DNA of 38,183 bases, taken from contig JADMIJ010000038.1 of NCBI GenBank assembly GCA_015478655.1, positions 1 to 38,183 on the forward strand. Direction: 5' to 3'. This document shows, piece after piece, positions 9,822-17,693 of this stretch (positions are counted from its first letter, which is position 1; every line of letters begins with the position of its first letter). A program made the translations under genes and the position numbers. Below the pieces are notes generated by a model. The model saw nothing but the letters and a program-made list of their open reading frames with translations, had not been told where the DNA came from and searched no databases. This DNA is from Acidimicrobiales bacterium (lineage in GTDB: Bacteria > Actinomycetota > Acidimicrobiia > Acidimicrobiales > RAAP-2).

Positions 9822-9851
9822 AGTCTGGCACGGCCCGGGTGGTCCCGACAA
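9822..9851 (-). promoter_or_regulatory. Candidate promoter of the ilvB leader transcript
   Basis: TTGTCG (9846-9851) and CAGACT (9822-9827) are separated by 18 nt on the minus strand. The -10 is one base off TANNNT and ends 9 nt before the leader ATG. It sits between the ilvD stop and the leader ORF. Visual call only. Confidence 0.4.
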
Positions 9852-9934
9852 GCGCGTCCCGAAAGACGGTTCACCGCTCCCTTCCGGTCCCGTGGAAGCC
9901 GACCCCGTCCCCGTCCCGCCGGCGGCCCCATGGT

Positions 9935-11650
9935 TCAGGGCTCGGTGATGGCGCCCCGATCTGCTCCCGTGACCAGTCGGGCGTACTTGGCCAGCACGCC
10001 CGACGTGTAGCGGGGAGCGGGGTGCTTGAGCCCGCGGCGGCGGCGTGCTAGCTCACCGTCGTCGACTATCAGATCGAGCGTGTGATTGACCACATCGACG
10101 ACGATGCGATCTCCGTCCGCCACCAGGCTGATGGGCCCCCCGTCGACCGCCTCCGGGGCCACGTGGCCGATGCAGAAGCCCTGGGTCCCGCCGGAGAACC
10201 GGCCATCGGTGATCAGCGCGCAGTCACCGCCTCGGCCCACGCCCTTCATGGCCCCGGTCACCGCCAGCATCTCCCGCATCCCCGGACCGCCCTTGGGCCC
10301 TTCGTAGCGGATGACCATGACGGTGTTCGGCTGGATCGAGCCGCCAAGGATGGCTTCCATGGCCAGATCCTCCCCGTCGAACACCCGGGCCGTGCCGTCG
10401 AAGCTCAGCTGGTCGAGCCCGGCCACCTTGACCACGGCGCCCTGGGGAGCCAGCGTTCCCCGCAAGACGGCGATGCCCCCCTGGACGTGGATGGGATCGT
10501 CGATCACATGCACGACGTCGCCGTCCGGTGCCGGTGGGTGGAGTGCGGCCAGATTGTCGGCAACGGTCATCCCGGTCACGGTCATGCAGTCACCGTGCAG
10601 GAGGCCGGCGTCGAGGAGCTCCTGCATCACCACCGGGACACCGCCGATCCGGTCGAGGTCGCTCATGTGGTACTTGCCGTGCGGCTTGGTGTCGGCGAGG
10701 TGGGGAACCCGGGCGGCAACCTGGTTGAAGTCGTCCAGGGCCAACTCCACCCGGGCCTCGTTGGCGATGGCCAACAGGTGGAGCACGGCGTTGGTGGAAC
10801 CCCCGAGGGCCATGGTCACGGCAATGGCATTCTCGAACGCCGGCCTCGTCATCACCTGACGCGGGCGGATGCCGGCGCGGAGCAGGGCCACCACCGCCTC
10901 CCCCGAACGGAAGGCGGCATCGTCGCGGCGCCGGTCGACGGCCGGGGGCGACGAGCTGCCCGGGAGGGACATTCCCAGGGCCTCCGCCACCGAGGCCATG
11001 GTGTTGGCCGTGAACATTCCGGCGCAGGAGCCCTCGGTGGGACAGGCATTGTGCTCGATCAGGCTCAGCTCCTCGTCCGTGAGTGCCTCGACGGCGTGAG
11101 CACCGACCGCCTCGAACACCGAGGTGATGTCCAGGGCCCGGTCGCCCACCCGACCCGGGAGGATGGAGCCTCCGTAAACGAACACGCTCGGCAGGTTCAG
11201 CCGGGCGGCGGCCATGAGCATGCCGGGCAGTGACTTGTCGCACCCGGCCAGAGTGACCAGACCGTCGAACCGTTCGGCGTGCATGACCGTCTCCACCGAG
11301 TCGGCGATGACCTCACGGCTCACCAATGAGGCGCGCATGCCCTCGTGGCCCATGGAGATGCCGTCGGACACTGCGATGGTCATGAACTCGAGCGGAAAGC
11401 CGCCCGCCTCCCGGACCCCGTCCTTGGCCCGCTTGGCCAGTCGTTCGAGGGGCAGGTTGCACGGGGTGACCTCGTTCCACGACGACGCCACCCCGATCTG
11501 GGGCTTGTCCCAGTCCTCGTCGGTCATGCCGACCGCCCGGAGCATCGCCCGGGCCGGGGCCCTGGTCGGACCGTCGGTCACCTCGAAGCTGCGGGGTTTG
11601 AGGCCGACCAGGGGCTCTTCCGCGGGATCGGTACCCGTCTGTTCGCTCAT
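9935..11650 (-). CDS. ilvD: Dihydroxy-acid dehydratase
   Basis: Third step of valine/isoleucine synthesis: dehydrates 2,3-dihydroxy-acids to 2-keto-acids. 571 residues, the usual length. Seen: [23 protein letters not shown] (Cys64), [12 protein letters not shown] (Cys137) and [20 protein letters not shown] (Cys209), the three cysteines that bind the iron-sulfur cluster (probably [2Fe-2S] as in mycobacterial IlvD); [33 protein letters not shown]; and a closing [21 protein letters not shown]. No Shine-Dalgarno precedes the ATG, but TACCAT lies 6 nt upstream, so the mRNA is probably leaderless. It is upstream of the attenuator and separated from ilvB by 314 nt, so it may be expressed apart from ilvBHC. 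Confidence 0.97.
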   Translation of the reverse strand: MSEQTGTDPAEEPLVGLKPRSFEVTDGPTRAPARAMLRAVGMTDEDWDKPQIGVASSWNEVTPCNLPLERLAKRAKDGVREAGGFPLEFMTIAVSDGISMGHEGMRASLVSREVIADSVETVMHAERFDGLVTLAGCDKSLPGMLMAAARLNLPSVFVYGGSILPGRVGDRALDITSVFEAVGAHAVEALTDEELSLIEHNACPTEGSCAGMFTANTMASVAEALGMSLPGSSSPPAVDRRRDDAAFRSGEAVVALLRAGIRPRQVMTRPAFENAIAVTMALGGSTNAVLHLLAIANEARVELALDDFNQVAARVPHLADTKPHGKYHMSDLDRIGGVPVVMQELLDAGLLHGDCMTVTGMTVADNLAALHPPAPDGDVVHVIDDPIHVQGGIAVLRGTLAPQGAVVKVAGLDQLSFDGTARVFDGEDLAMEAILGGSIQPNTVMVIRYEGPKGGPGMREMLAVTGAMKGVGRGGDCALITDGRFSGGTQGFCIGHVAPEAVDGGPISLVADGDRIVVDVVNHTLDLIVDDGELARRRRGLKHPAPRYTSGVLAKYARLVTGADRGAITEP

Positions 11651-11656
11651 CCCTGC

Positions 11657-11662
11657 ATGGTA
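11657..11662 (-). promoter_or_regulatory. Candidate -10 of ilvD (leaderless)
   Basis: TACCAT on the minus strand, 6 nt before the ilvD ATG, fitting TANNNT at leaderless spacing. No clear -35. Confidence 0.45.
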
Positions 11663-11703
11663 CGACGTCGCCGTCGGGAGGCGGACGTGCGCGCCGGCCG
11701 ATC

Positions 11704-11726
11704 AATTGGCATACTTGATGTCAATT
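11704..11726. promoter_or_regulatory. AT-rich inverted repeat between ilvD and the dehalogenase gene
   Basis: Arms AATTGGCAT and ATGTCAATT flank ACTTG: nine pairs, one of them G-T, in an AT-rich island within high-GC DNA. It lies 42 nt upstream of the proposed ilvD -10 and 45 nt upstream of the dehalogenase ATG, as an operator shared by the divergent genes would. CATACT inside it could be a -10 for the plus strand. Confidence 0.5.
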
Positions 11727-11771
11727 AGCCCAGCACGGCTGGGGCCGTCGATCCCGAAGGTGACCAGTCCG

Positions 11772-12680
11772 ATGGATGTGCTTCGTACCCCAGACAGCCG
11801 CTTCGAGGGGTTACCCGGATTCGGGTTCGCGCCTCACTATGCCGAGCTCTCCGATCAGGACGGTGGTGCCCTCCGGGCTCACTACCTCGAAGAAGGGCCG
11901 CCGGACGGCCAGGCGGTCGTCCTGCTCCATGGCGAGCCGTCGTGGAGCTACCTCTACCGGCACATGGTTCCCGTGCTGGCCGATGCCGGCTTGCGGGCGG
12001 TGGCGCCCGACCTGGTGGGTTTTGGCCGCTCCGACAAGCCGACCCCGCGGTCCGAGTACACCTTCGCCCGCCATGTGGAGTGGATGCGTGAGCTCCTCTT
12101 CGACCGGCTCGACCTCTCCGCGGTGACCCTGGTGTGCCAGGACTGGGGTGGCCTGATCGGCCTTCGGCTGGTAGGCGAGCACCCGGAGCGCTTCGACCGG
12201 GTCGTGGCGGCCAACACCTTCCTGCCCACCGGTGACACCCCGCCCGGGGAGGCGTTCCTCGGATGGCTCAAATTCTCCCAAGAGGTGGAGGAATTCCCCA
12301 CCGGCACCATCGTCAACGCCGGCTGTGTCTCGGAGCTGAGCCCGGAGGTCATCGCGGCCTACGATGCACCGTTCCCCGACCAGTCCCTCGCCGAGGGCGC
12401 ACGGCAGTTCCCGATGCTGGTCCCGATTTCCCCCGACGACCCGGCGGCGCCCGCCAACCGCCAGGCCTGGTCGGTCCTCGAGACGTTCGACAAGCCGTTC
12501 CTCACCGCCTTCAGCGACGGCGATCCCATCACAGCCGGTGCTGAGCGGCAGTTGCAGGCCCGCATCCCCGGCTGCCGCGGGCAACGCCACGTGACCATCG
12601 CCGGAGGCGGCCATTTCCTCCAAGAGGACAAGGGTCCCGAGTTGGCCCGGGTGGTCGTCGATTTCGTCCGCGCCACCTGA
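11772..12680 (+). CDS. Haloalkane dehalogenase, subfamily I-like
   Basis: Alpha/beta hydrolase that would cleave carbon-halogen bonds of haloalkanes to alcohol and halide. 302 residues. Seen: HGEPSWSYLYR (oxyanion region, Glu55), nucleophile and first halide-binding Trp in VCQDWGGLIGL (Asp124, Trp125), DLVGFGRSDKP, a cap containing Trp165 as possible second halide ligand, probable acid Asp251 in FSDGDPIT, and catalytic His281 in GGGHFLQED. The HGEP and QDWGG signatures separate it from epoxide hydrolases and esterases. ATG at 11772 has GAAGGTGA about 8 nt upstream; the frame is open further left but crosses ilvD. Divergent from ilvD. The natural substrate may not be a haloalkane. Confidence 0.85.
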   Translation: MDVLRTPDSRFEGLPGFGFAPHYAELSDQDGGALRAHYLEEGPPDGQAVVLLHGEPSWSYLYRHMVPVLADAGLRAVAPDLVGFGRSDKPTPRSEYTFARHVEWMRELLFDRLDLSAVTLVCQDWGGLIGLRLVGEHPERFDRVVAANTFLPTGDTPPGEAFLGWLKFSQEVEEFPTGTIVNAGCVSELSPEVIAAYDAPFPDQSLAEGARQFPMLVPISPDDPAAPANRQAWSVLETFDKPFLTAFSDGDPITAGAERQLQARIPGCRGQRHVTIAGGGHFLQEDKGPELARVVVDFVRAT

Positions 12681-12693
12681 TCGGCGGCGCCGG

Positions 12694-13947
12694 TCAGGAC
12701 TTCGGGATACCGCCCGGGACGCCCGGAGCGTCGAGAGCCTGCAGGCGCCGATCGATGAACCGGCGTTCCGCCTCATTGTTGGTCTGCTGGCGAGCTCGTC
12801 GGTAGGCGACGGCGGCCTCCTCGAGCCGTCCCGACCTGCGGAGCAGGTCCGCTCTGGTGGCCTGGAAGAGGTGGTACTCGGCCAGCGGGCGGGCCAGGGC
12901 CGGGTCATCCATCAACGAGAGACCGGCCGCCGGCGAATCGGCCATGGCCACGGCCACGGCGCGATTGAGCTGCACCACCGGCGTGGGCTCCCACAGGAGC
13001 AAGGCGTCATACAGACGGACGATGGTATTCCAATCGGTGAGGTCAGATCGAGGTGCAGAGACATGGATCGCGCTGATGGACGCCTTCAATTGGTAAGGAC
13101 CGGGTCGATCCACGCTCCGCGCCCGGTCCAAGAGGGCCAGTCCCGCGGCCACCTTCTCGGTGTCCCATCGCGAGCGGTCCTGCTCCTCGAGGGTGAGGGG
13201 GACCCCTTGAGGGTCGACCCGGGCGTCGCGGCGTGCGTCCTGGATGTGCATCATCGCCGCCAGGCTCAGCGGCTCGGGACCGTCGGGCATGAGGTCGATG
13301 ACCACGCCGATCAGGCGCAATGCCTCATCGCAGAGATCCACCCTGACCAGATCGGTGCCGGAGGGAGGGAGGTAGCCGGCGTTGAAGATCAGATAGACCA
13401 CCGCCAGCACGGCCGCCAGCCGGTCGGGTAGTTCGTCGGGAGCAGGGACCCGGTAGCCGATCCCCGCCTGTCGGATCTTGCGCTTGGCCCGCACGATCCG
13501 CTGGGCCAGGGCCGTCTCGGAGATGAGAAAGGCCTTGGCCACCTCTTCGGTGGACAGTCCTCCGAGCGAGCGCAGGGTGAGCGCCACCTGGGCTTCGAGG
13601 GTGAGCGCGGGATGGCAGCAGGTGAAGATCAGGCGCAGTCGATCATCGGCGATGGGTTGGGTGCCGTCCCCGATGTCCCAGGCCACCGACAGCTCCCCCC
13701 ACGCCCGGTTGCGCCGCTCCGACGCGGCACCGCTGCGCAACCGGTCGATGGCCTTGCGCCTGGCCGTGGTGACCAGCCATCCGGCCGGGTTCACGGGCAC
13801 TCCGTGGACCGGCCAGGTCGACGCCGCTGCCACCAGTGCGTCCTGAAGGGCGTCCTCGGCCAGGTCGAAGTCCCGCAGGATGCCGATGAGACGGGCGAGC
13901 ACCCGGTCGCGATCAGCCCTGTAGGCGGCATCGAGCGCGTCGCCCAC
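12694..13947 (-). CDS. ECF sigma factor, ECF42-type with C-terminal TPR-like domain
   Basis: Alternative sigma factor directing RNA polymerase to its own promoters. About 417 residues. Region 2: AAYRADRDRVLARLIGILRDFDLAEDALQDALVAA and GWLVTTARRKAIDRLR. Region 4: LTLRSLGGLSTEEVAKAFLISETALAQRIVRAKRKIR. The long C-terminal part (YLIFNAGYLPPSG..., LCDEALRLIGVV, LNRAVAVAMADSPAAGL, AEYHLFQATRADLLRRSGR) is the TPR-like extension of this class, which replaces an anti-sigma factor. The GTG at 13947 gives the usual length; longer ATG starts overlap the partner gene. It follows the DGPF gene by 38 nt, the standard pairing for ECF42. Confidence 0.9.
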   Translation of the reverse strand: MGDALDAAYRADRDRVLARLIGILRDFDLAEDALQDALVAAASTWPVHGVPVNPAGWLVTTARRKAIDRLRSGAASERRNRAWGELSVAWDIGDGTQPIADDRLRLIFTCCHPALTLEAQVALTLRSLGGLSTEEVAKAFLISETALAQRIVRAKRKIRQAGIGYRVPAPDELPDRLAAVLAVVYLIFNAGYLPPSGTDLVRVDLCDEALRLIGVVIDLMPDGPEPLSLAAMMHIQDARRDARVDPQGVPLTLEEQDRSRWDTEKVAAGLALLDRARSVDRPGPYQLKASISAIHVSAPRSDLTDWNTIVRLYDALLLWEPTPVVQLNRAVAVAMADSPAAGLSLMDDPALARPLAEYHLFQATRADLLRRSGRLEEAAVAYRRARQQTNNEAERRFIDRRLQALDAPGVPGGIPKS

Positions 13948-13985
13948 AGAGGCTGATCCATGGCGAGCCGGGTCAACGCCCAGCG

Positions 13986-14321
13986 CTACATCTCCGCCAC
14001 GGGACGGACCTCGACGGAGCCGAACTTGGCAGAAGGCACCATGGCGGCCGCCTTCAAGGCCTGATCGAGGTTGTCGCACTCGATCACGTAGTAGCCGGAC
14101 ATCCACTCCTTGGTCTCTTCGAAGGGCCCGTCGACGACCAGGGTCTCGCCATTGCGGATCCGCACGGTGGTGGCCGTGCTGGGGTCATTGAGCGGAGCGC
14201 CCGTGTACGAGCCCAGCTGTTCGCTGAACGCCGCATAGTCCGCCATCAGCTGGCCCCATTCCGGGTCCCCCGGCGTGGGGTGGGTGCTGGGGTCGTTGTG
14301 GATCATCAACATGTATTGCAC
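13986..14321 (-). CDS. DGPF/YCII-related protein, ECF42 partner
   Basis: A 111-residue YCII-fold protein with the signature DGPFEETKEWMSGYYVIECDNLDQALKAAAMVP. Proteins of this family are almost always encoded beside ECF42 sigma factors; their biochemical role is unsettled, and they are not anti-sigma factors of the usual transmembrane kind. The start is a GTG at 14321 (QYMLMIHNDP follows) with AGGAG 6 nt upstream. It is the first gene of a two-gene unit with the sigma factor and probably part of the same regulon. Confidence 0.9.
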   Translation of the reverse strand: MQYMLMIHNDPSTHPTPGDPEWGQLMADYAAFSEQLGSYTGAPLNDPSTATTVRIRNGETLVVDGPFEETKEWMSGYYVIECDNLDQALKAAAMVPSAKFGSVEVRPVAEM

Positions 14322-14489
14322 TGGGCTCTCCTCGGTTCGTGGGTCGTGGTGTTCACGCCCGCATCCCCCAATTGACGATGCCGCCGGGCCCGGATCGACA
14401 TTCTGGGAGCTCTTTTCCGGGTCGGCTCAGCTATTCCGACCCGTTCGGCCGGCGGCCGTCCGCCCGCGAATTTCGAGAACCAGGCTCCC

Positions 14490-14900
14490 ATGGACGATAC
14501 TGCCTCGATGGTCGATCGCAATGTGCTCGGCGGCGAGCTGGAGCCGTGCGGAGGCGATCCGGTCACCGGTTTCTATCGGGACGGCTGTTGCCACACCGGC
14601 CCCGAGGACCTGGGCAGCCACACCATATGTGCCGTGGTCACCCCCGAATTCCTCGAACACCAGCGAGGGATCGGCAACGATCTGACCACACCGGTACCGG
14701 AGTTCCGCTTTCCGGGTCTCGTGCCCGGCGATCGTTGGTGCGTCACCGCGGTCAACTGGCTGCGGGCCCACCGGGACGGCGCCGCGGCCTACGTCGTCCT
14801 GGCGTCCACCCACGAACGCGCCCTCGAGGTCGTCCCTCTCGAGGCCCTCAGAGAGCACGCCGTCGACGTGCCTCCCGGCCCCGGCGATCTCGACAGCTGA
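14490..14900 (+). CDS. DUF2237 family protein
   Basis: A 136-residue protein matching the DUF2237 (COG3651) pattern: NVLGGELEPCGGDPVTGFYRDGCC, then DLGSHTICAVVTPEFLEHQRGIGNDLTTPVPEF, PGLVPGDRWCVTAVNWLRAHRDGAAAYVVLASTHERALE. The family is widespread and has no established function. Conserved cysteines (CGGDP, GCC, TIC, WC) could bind metal or be redox-active. Start ATG at 14490 (AGG 5 nt upstream) or the in-frame ATG at 14508. It converges on the ParA gene with only 3 nt between the stops. Confidence 0.8.
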   Translation: MDDTASMVDRNVLGGELEPCGGDPVTGFYRDGCCHTGPEDLGSHTICAVVTPEFLEHQRGIGNDLTTPVPEFRFPGLVPGDRWCVTAVNWLRAHRDGAAAYVVLASTHERALEVVPLEALREHAVDVPPGPGDLDS

Positions 14901-14903
14901 GCG

Positions 14904-15488
14904 TCAGCCCGGACGCTTGCGGAGCGCCTTCCTCAACACACCGTCGTAGGCGTCGAGGCCCTCGCGGTACAGCCTGGCCTCCGGCCCGGCCGCGATCCCG
15001 ACCCGTTCGGGGATGATCCCCCAGATGGGAACTTTGGAGTCGGTCCACCACTGAATGGCCTCTTCGAGATCGTTGGTGCCCAATCGGGCCGCGCAGATGA
15101 CGACGCCGAGGGGGGTGCCCTTGTCGATGAGGTCGAGGGTCGCCACCACCCGCGAGTACTCGACGCCACCGGCCCGGGTCGGGATCACGATGGCATCGGC
15201 CCGATCGAGCGTGGCCCGCACGATGCGCTCGTCGCCTGGCGGCGTATCGACCACGACCAGCCCGTCGTGATTGGCCATGGCACGGGCCACCGTGCGCTCC
15301 GAGGGAGCTTCGACCAGATCGACTCCCTCGACGGGGCTCTCCTCGAGCCACTCGGCTGACGAGGCCTGACGATCAGCATCGATCAGTGTGACCGGCTCCC
15401 AACCCCGGGCGACGGCAGCCGCGGCCAGGTACACGGTCGTCGTGGTCTTTCCCACTCCTCCCTTGACGTTGCTGACGACGATGTTCAT
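14904..15488 (-). CDS. ParA/MinD-family ATPase, orphan
   Basis: A 194-residue P-loop ATPase of the ParA superfamily. Seen: the deviant Walker A KGGVGKTTTTVYLAAAA at residues 9-25, LIDADRQASSAEW (Walker A'), VVVDTPPG (Walker B), and IPTRAGGVEYSRV. It is short, lacks the N-terminal HTH of plasmid ParA, and no ParB or centromere-like repeats are nearby, so chromosome segregation is not supported; small ParA-like proteins also position other cargo. ATG at 15488 has GAGG 4 nt upstream. Monocistronic by layout. Confidence 0.85.
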   Translation of the reverse strand: MNIVVSNVKGGVGKTTTTVYLAAAAVARGWEPVTLIDADRQASSAEWLEESPVEGVDLVEAPSERTVARAMANHDGLVVVDTPPGDERIVRATLDRADAIVIPTRAGGVEYSRVVATLDLIDKGTPLGVVICAARLGTNDLEEAIQWWTDSKVPIWGIIPERVGIAAGPEARLYREGLDAYDGVLRKALRKRPG

Positions 15489-15765
15489 GGAGCCTCGCTG
15501 GTCCGGGCGGGCCGAGCGCCCGACACTTGACGTCGAATTGCTGTTACGGACCGACCATAGCCGAAGGAGTTCAGCGCCTGACCAGGCAGAACGACGGATT
15601 GTGGCGCCTCCCGGCCGCCGCCGGGCTCACGCGGTTCGAACCCCGGGGTCGCCGCGGCGAGGTCGCCTCCCACGACCTCCCTGGTTCGTCCCGATTCCTC
15701 CGCCGACGCCCCGTGAGACGGCCGAGATTGACAGCGGCGGAGGGGGGCGGCGACCATCTCGGATC

Positions 15766-16629
15766 GTGAGCAACCCCTTTCAGGCCACGACCACGGTGGT
15801 CGATGTGGGAGAGGGTCGCTACGAAGCCGACGTTGACAGCTCGTGGAATCTGAGCCCGCTGCCCCAGGGCGGCATTGTCAGCGCCGTTGCCCTTCGGGCC
15901 ATGGCCGCGGCATTGGGTGATCCCAGCCAGGTGTTGCGGACGCTCCATACGACGTTCGTCGCCCAGGTGGCGCACGGACCGGTCGTCGTCGACGTGGAAC
16001 TGCTGCGGCGGGGACGTTCGATGTCACATCTCCGGGCCGAGGTCTCCAACCCCGATCGGGGCCACGGCCACTTGACGACGGCCATCTTCGGCTCCCCGCG
16101 CTCTGGCTTCGCCTTCACCGACCTGGCTCCACCGTCGGAGGTCCCCCGGCCCGACGACTGCCCGTCGTTTCGGGATCCCCGACCTGTCGACCAGGCCGGT
16201 TTCACTCCGATGGAGTTCTGGGAGCGAAGGGTCGAGGGGAGGTCGGCCTTGGGACATGCCCCGTGGGACGACTACACCCCGGACCGCGCCGAGCGGGCGA
16301 TGTGGTACCGGTTCGACCAACCCCCGTACCTCGAGAACGGGACCATCGACCCGCTGGCCCTGGTGGTGCTGGCGGACACCATGCCCGGCGCGGTCCACGA
16401 GAGGGTCGGTCCCCAGGATCGGACGTGGTTTGCCCCCAGCATCGATCTCACCGTGCACCTCCTGGACGTGTGCCGGTCGCCATGGATACTGGGCCACAAT
16501 CGTGCCCGCTTCGCCGGGGACGGCTACGCGTCAGCCGACATGGCGCTGTGGGACTGTGGGGCCGCGGGAACCGAGGAGCCCCGGTTGGTCGCCTACGCCA
16601 CGCAGTTGTTCTTGTTCTCATTCCTCTAA
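15766..16629 (+). CDS. Acyl-CoA thioesterase-like (double hotdog) protein
   Basis: A 287-residue protein resembling TesB-like double-hotdog thioesterases that hydrolyse acyl-CoA. Seen: SSWNLSPLPQGGIVSAVALRAMAAALGDPSQ (first hotdog helix), RTLHTTFVAQVAHGPVVVDVELLRRGRSMSHLRAEVSN, and a second half with WFAPSIDLTVHLLD...ILGHNRARFAGDGYASADMALWD. The start is a GTG at 15766 (SNPFQATTTVVDVG follows); the frame is open to 15388 but the upstream residues look non-coding. Standing alone, it gives no hint of its substrate; neighbours elsewhere in the window handle branched acyl-CoAs. Confidence 0.75.
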   Translation: MSNPFQATTTVVDVGEGRYEADVDSSWNLSPLPQGGIVSAVALRAMAAALGDPSQVLRTLHTTFVAQVAHGPVVVDVELLRRGRSMSHLRAEVSNPDRGHGHLTTAIFGSPRSGFAFTDLAPPSEVPRPDDCPSFRDPRPVDQAGFTPMEFWERRVEGRSALGHAPWDDYTPDRAERAMWYRFDQPPYLENGTIDPLALVVLADTMPGAVHERVGPQDRTWFAPSIDLTVHLLDVCRSPWILGHNRARFAGDGYASADMALWDCGAAGTEEPRLVAYATQLFLFSFL

Positions 16630-16800
16630 TTGGCTGGACGGGCAATCGGCTGGATGAGCCACCCGGGACCCGGCCGGGCCCATCGACGCTGTCCCCATCT
16701 GGGCCGACTCGTCTCAGCCGACGACAGGAAGGCTCAAACGTTTGGCGGTATGACGGCCAGAGCAAACGGCCCGGTGGCGTATCCGTGTTTCAATCGAACC

Positions 16801-17619
16801 GTGTCCGGACCCTCGAGAATCGCCATGTCGGAGGCCGTGCGCCGTCTGGCGGCTGCGGGCTGCGTCGCCCCCGCCGAGGAGGCGGAGGAGCTCGCCATCG
16901 CCGCCCGGGGCGACGACCAGACGCTGGCCGGGCTGGTCGGGCGCAGATCGACGGGCGAGCCGCTGGCCTGGATCACCGGAAGGGCGGCCTTCTGCGGACG
17001 TTCGGTCTTGCTGGCCGCCGGCGTGTACGTCCCGCGGTGGCAGAGTGAGCCGCTGGCGGAGCGGGCCGCGGCGCTGCTCCCGCCGGACGGACGGGCGATC
17101 GACCTCGGCACCGGGAGCGGAGCCATTGCCTGCGTGCTCCTCGATCGTCGCCCCGGAGCGTCGGTCATCGGCACCGAGCTCGACCCGGTGGCGGCAAGGT
17201 GCGCCCGGCAAAACGGCGTGACCGTGGCCGAGGGTGACCTCTTCGAAGCCGTGCCCGCCTCGTGGGAGGGGTGGGTCGACGTCGTCATCGCCGTCCTTCC
17301 CTACGTGCCGACCAATGAGATCGCCTACCTTCCCCGCGACGTGCGGGCCTTCGAGCCGACACCAGCCCTGGACGGCGGCGGCGACGGGCTCGAGGTGGTG
17401 CGGCGGGCGGTAACCGAGTCCCGCCGGTGGCTCCGGTCCGGTGGCCACCTGCTGGTCGAGGTGGGTGGGGACCAGCCGGAGGCCATGGTCCCGATCCTCG
17501 AGGGGGCGCAGTTCGGATCCGTCCGCATCATTACCGACGCCGACGGTGATCCCAGGGGCGTCGAGGCCGCCGCACCGCGCCTCGACCGTCGGAGGCCACC
17601 CCGGGCCACCCTCAGCTGA
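16801..17619 (+). CDS. PrmC/HemK-like methyltransferase with altered NPPY motif
   Basis: SAM-dependent methyltransferase of the PrmC-like group often named protein N5-glutamine methyltransferase in actinobacteria. Seen: N-terminal helical domain (RRLAAAGCVAPAEEAEELAIAA, LVGRRSTGEPLAWITGRAAFCG), VPRWQSEPLAERA, SAM motif I DLGTGSGAIACVLLD, and ALDGGGDGLEVVRRA. The usual NPPY or NAPY, whose Asn binds the Gln side chain, reads AVLPYVP (17290-17310): the Asn position is Val165. It may be inactive on release factors or use another substrate. Starts at GTG 16801, ATG 16825 or ATG 16750 are possible; 16801 best matches homologue length as I recall it. A second, canonical PrmC is expected elsewhere. 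Confidence 0.75.
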   Translation: MSGPSRIAMSEAVRRLAAAGCVAPAEEAEELAIAARGDDQTLAGLVGRRSTGEPLAWITGRAAFCGRSVLLAAGVYVPRWQSEPLAERAAALLPPDGRAIDLGTGSGAIACVLLDRRPGASVIGTELDPVAARCARQNGVTVAEGDLFEAVPASWEGWVDVVIAVLPYVPTNEIAYLPRDVRAFEPTPALDGGGDGLEVVRRAVTESRRWLRSGGHLLVEVGGDQPEAMVPILEGAQFGSVRIITDADGDPRGVEAAAPRLDRRRPPRATLS

Positions 17620-17693
17620 CTTGCAAGGGAGGGTGGCGGGTCGCTCCCCGGAGATGGTCGAGCCTCCGGCACGCGACAACGGGCGTCGACCGG

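Noticed and set aside
11214-11771. In-frame N-terminal extension of the haloalkane dehalogenase
   Set aside because: It runs antisense through ilvD; the ATG at 11772 has a Shine-Dalgarno and gives the family's length.
15633-15642. GGTTCGAACC, which looks like a tRNA T-loop
   Set aside because: Neither strand gives a 5-bp T stem around it, nor acceptor, D or anticodon arms.
17648-17693. CCGGAG/CTCCGG hairpin between the PrmC-like and GH1 genes
   Set aside because: Six-bp stem with a 10-nt loop and no T-run; too weak to call a terminator.
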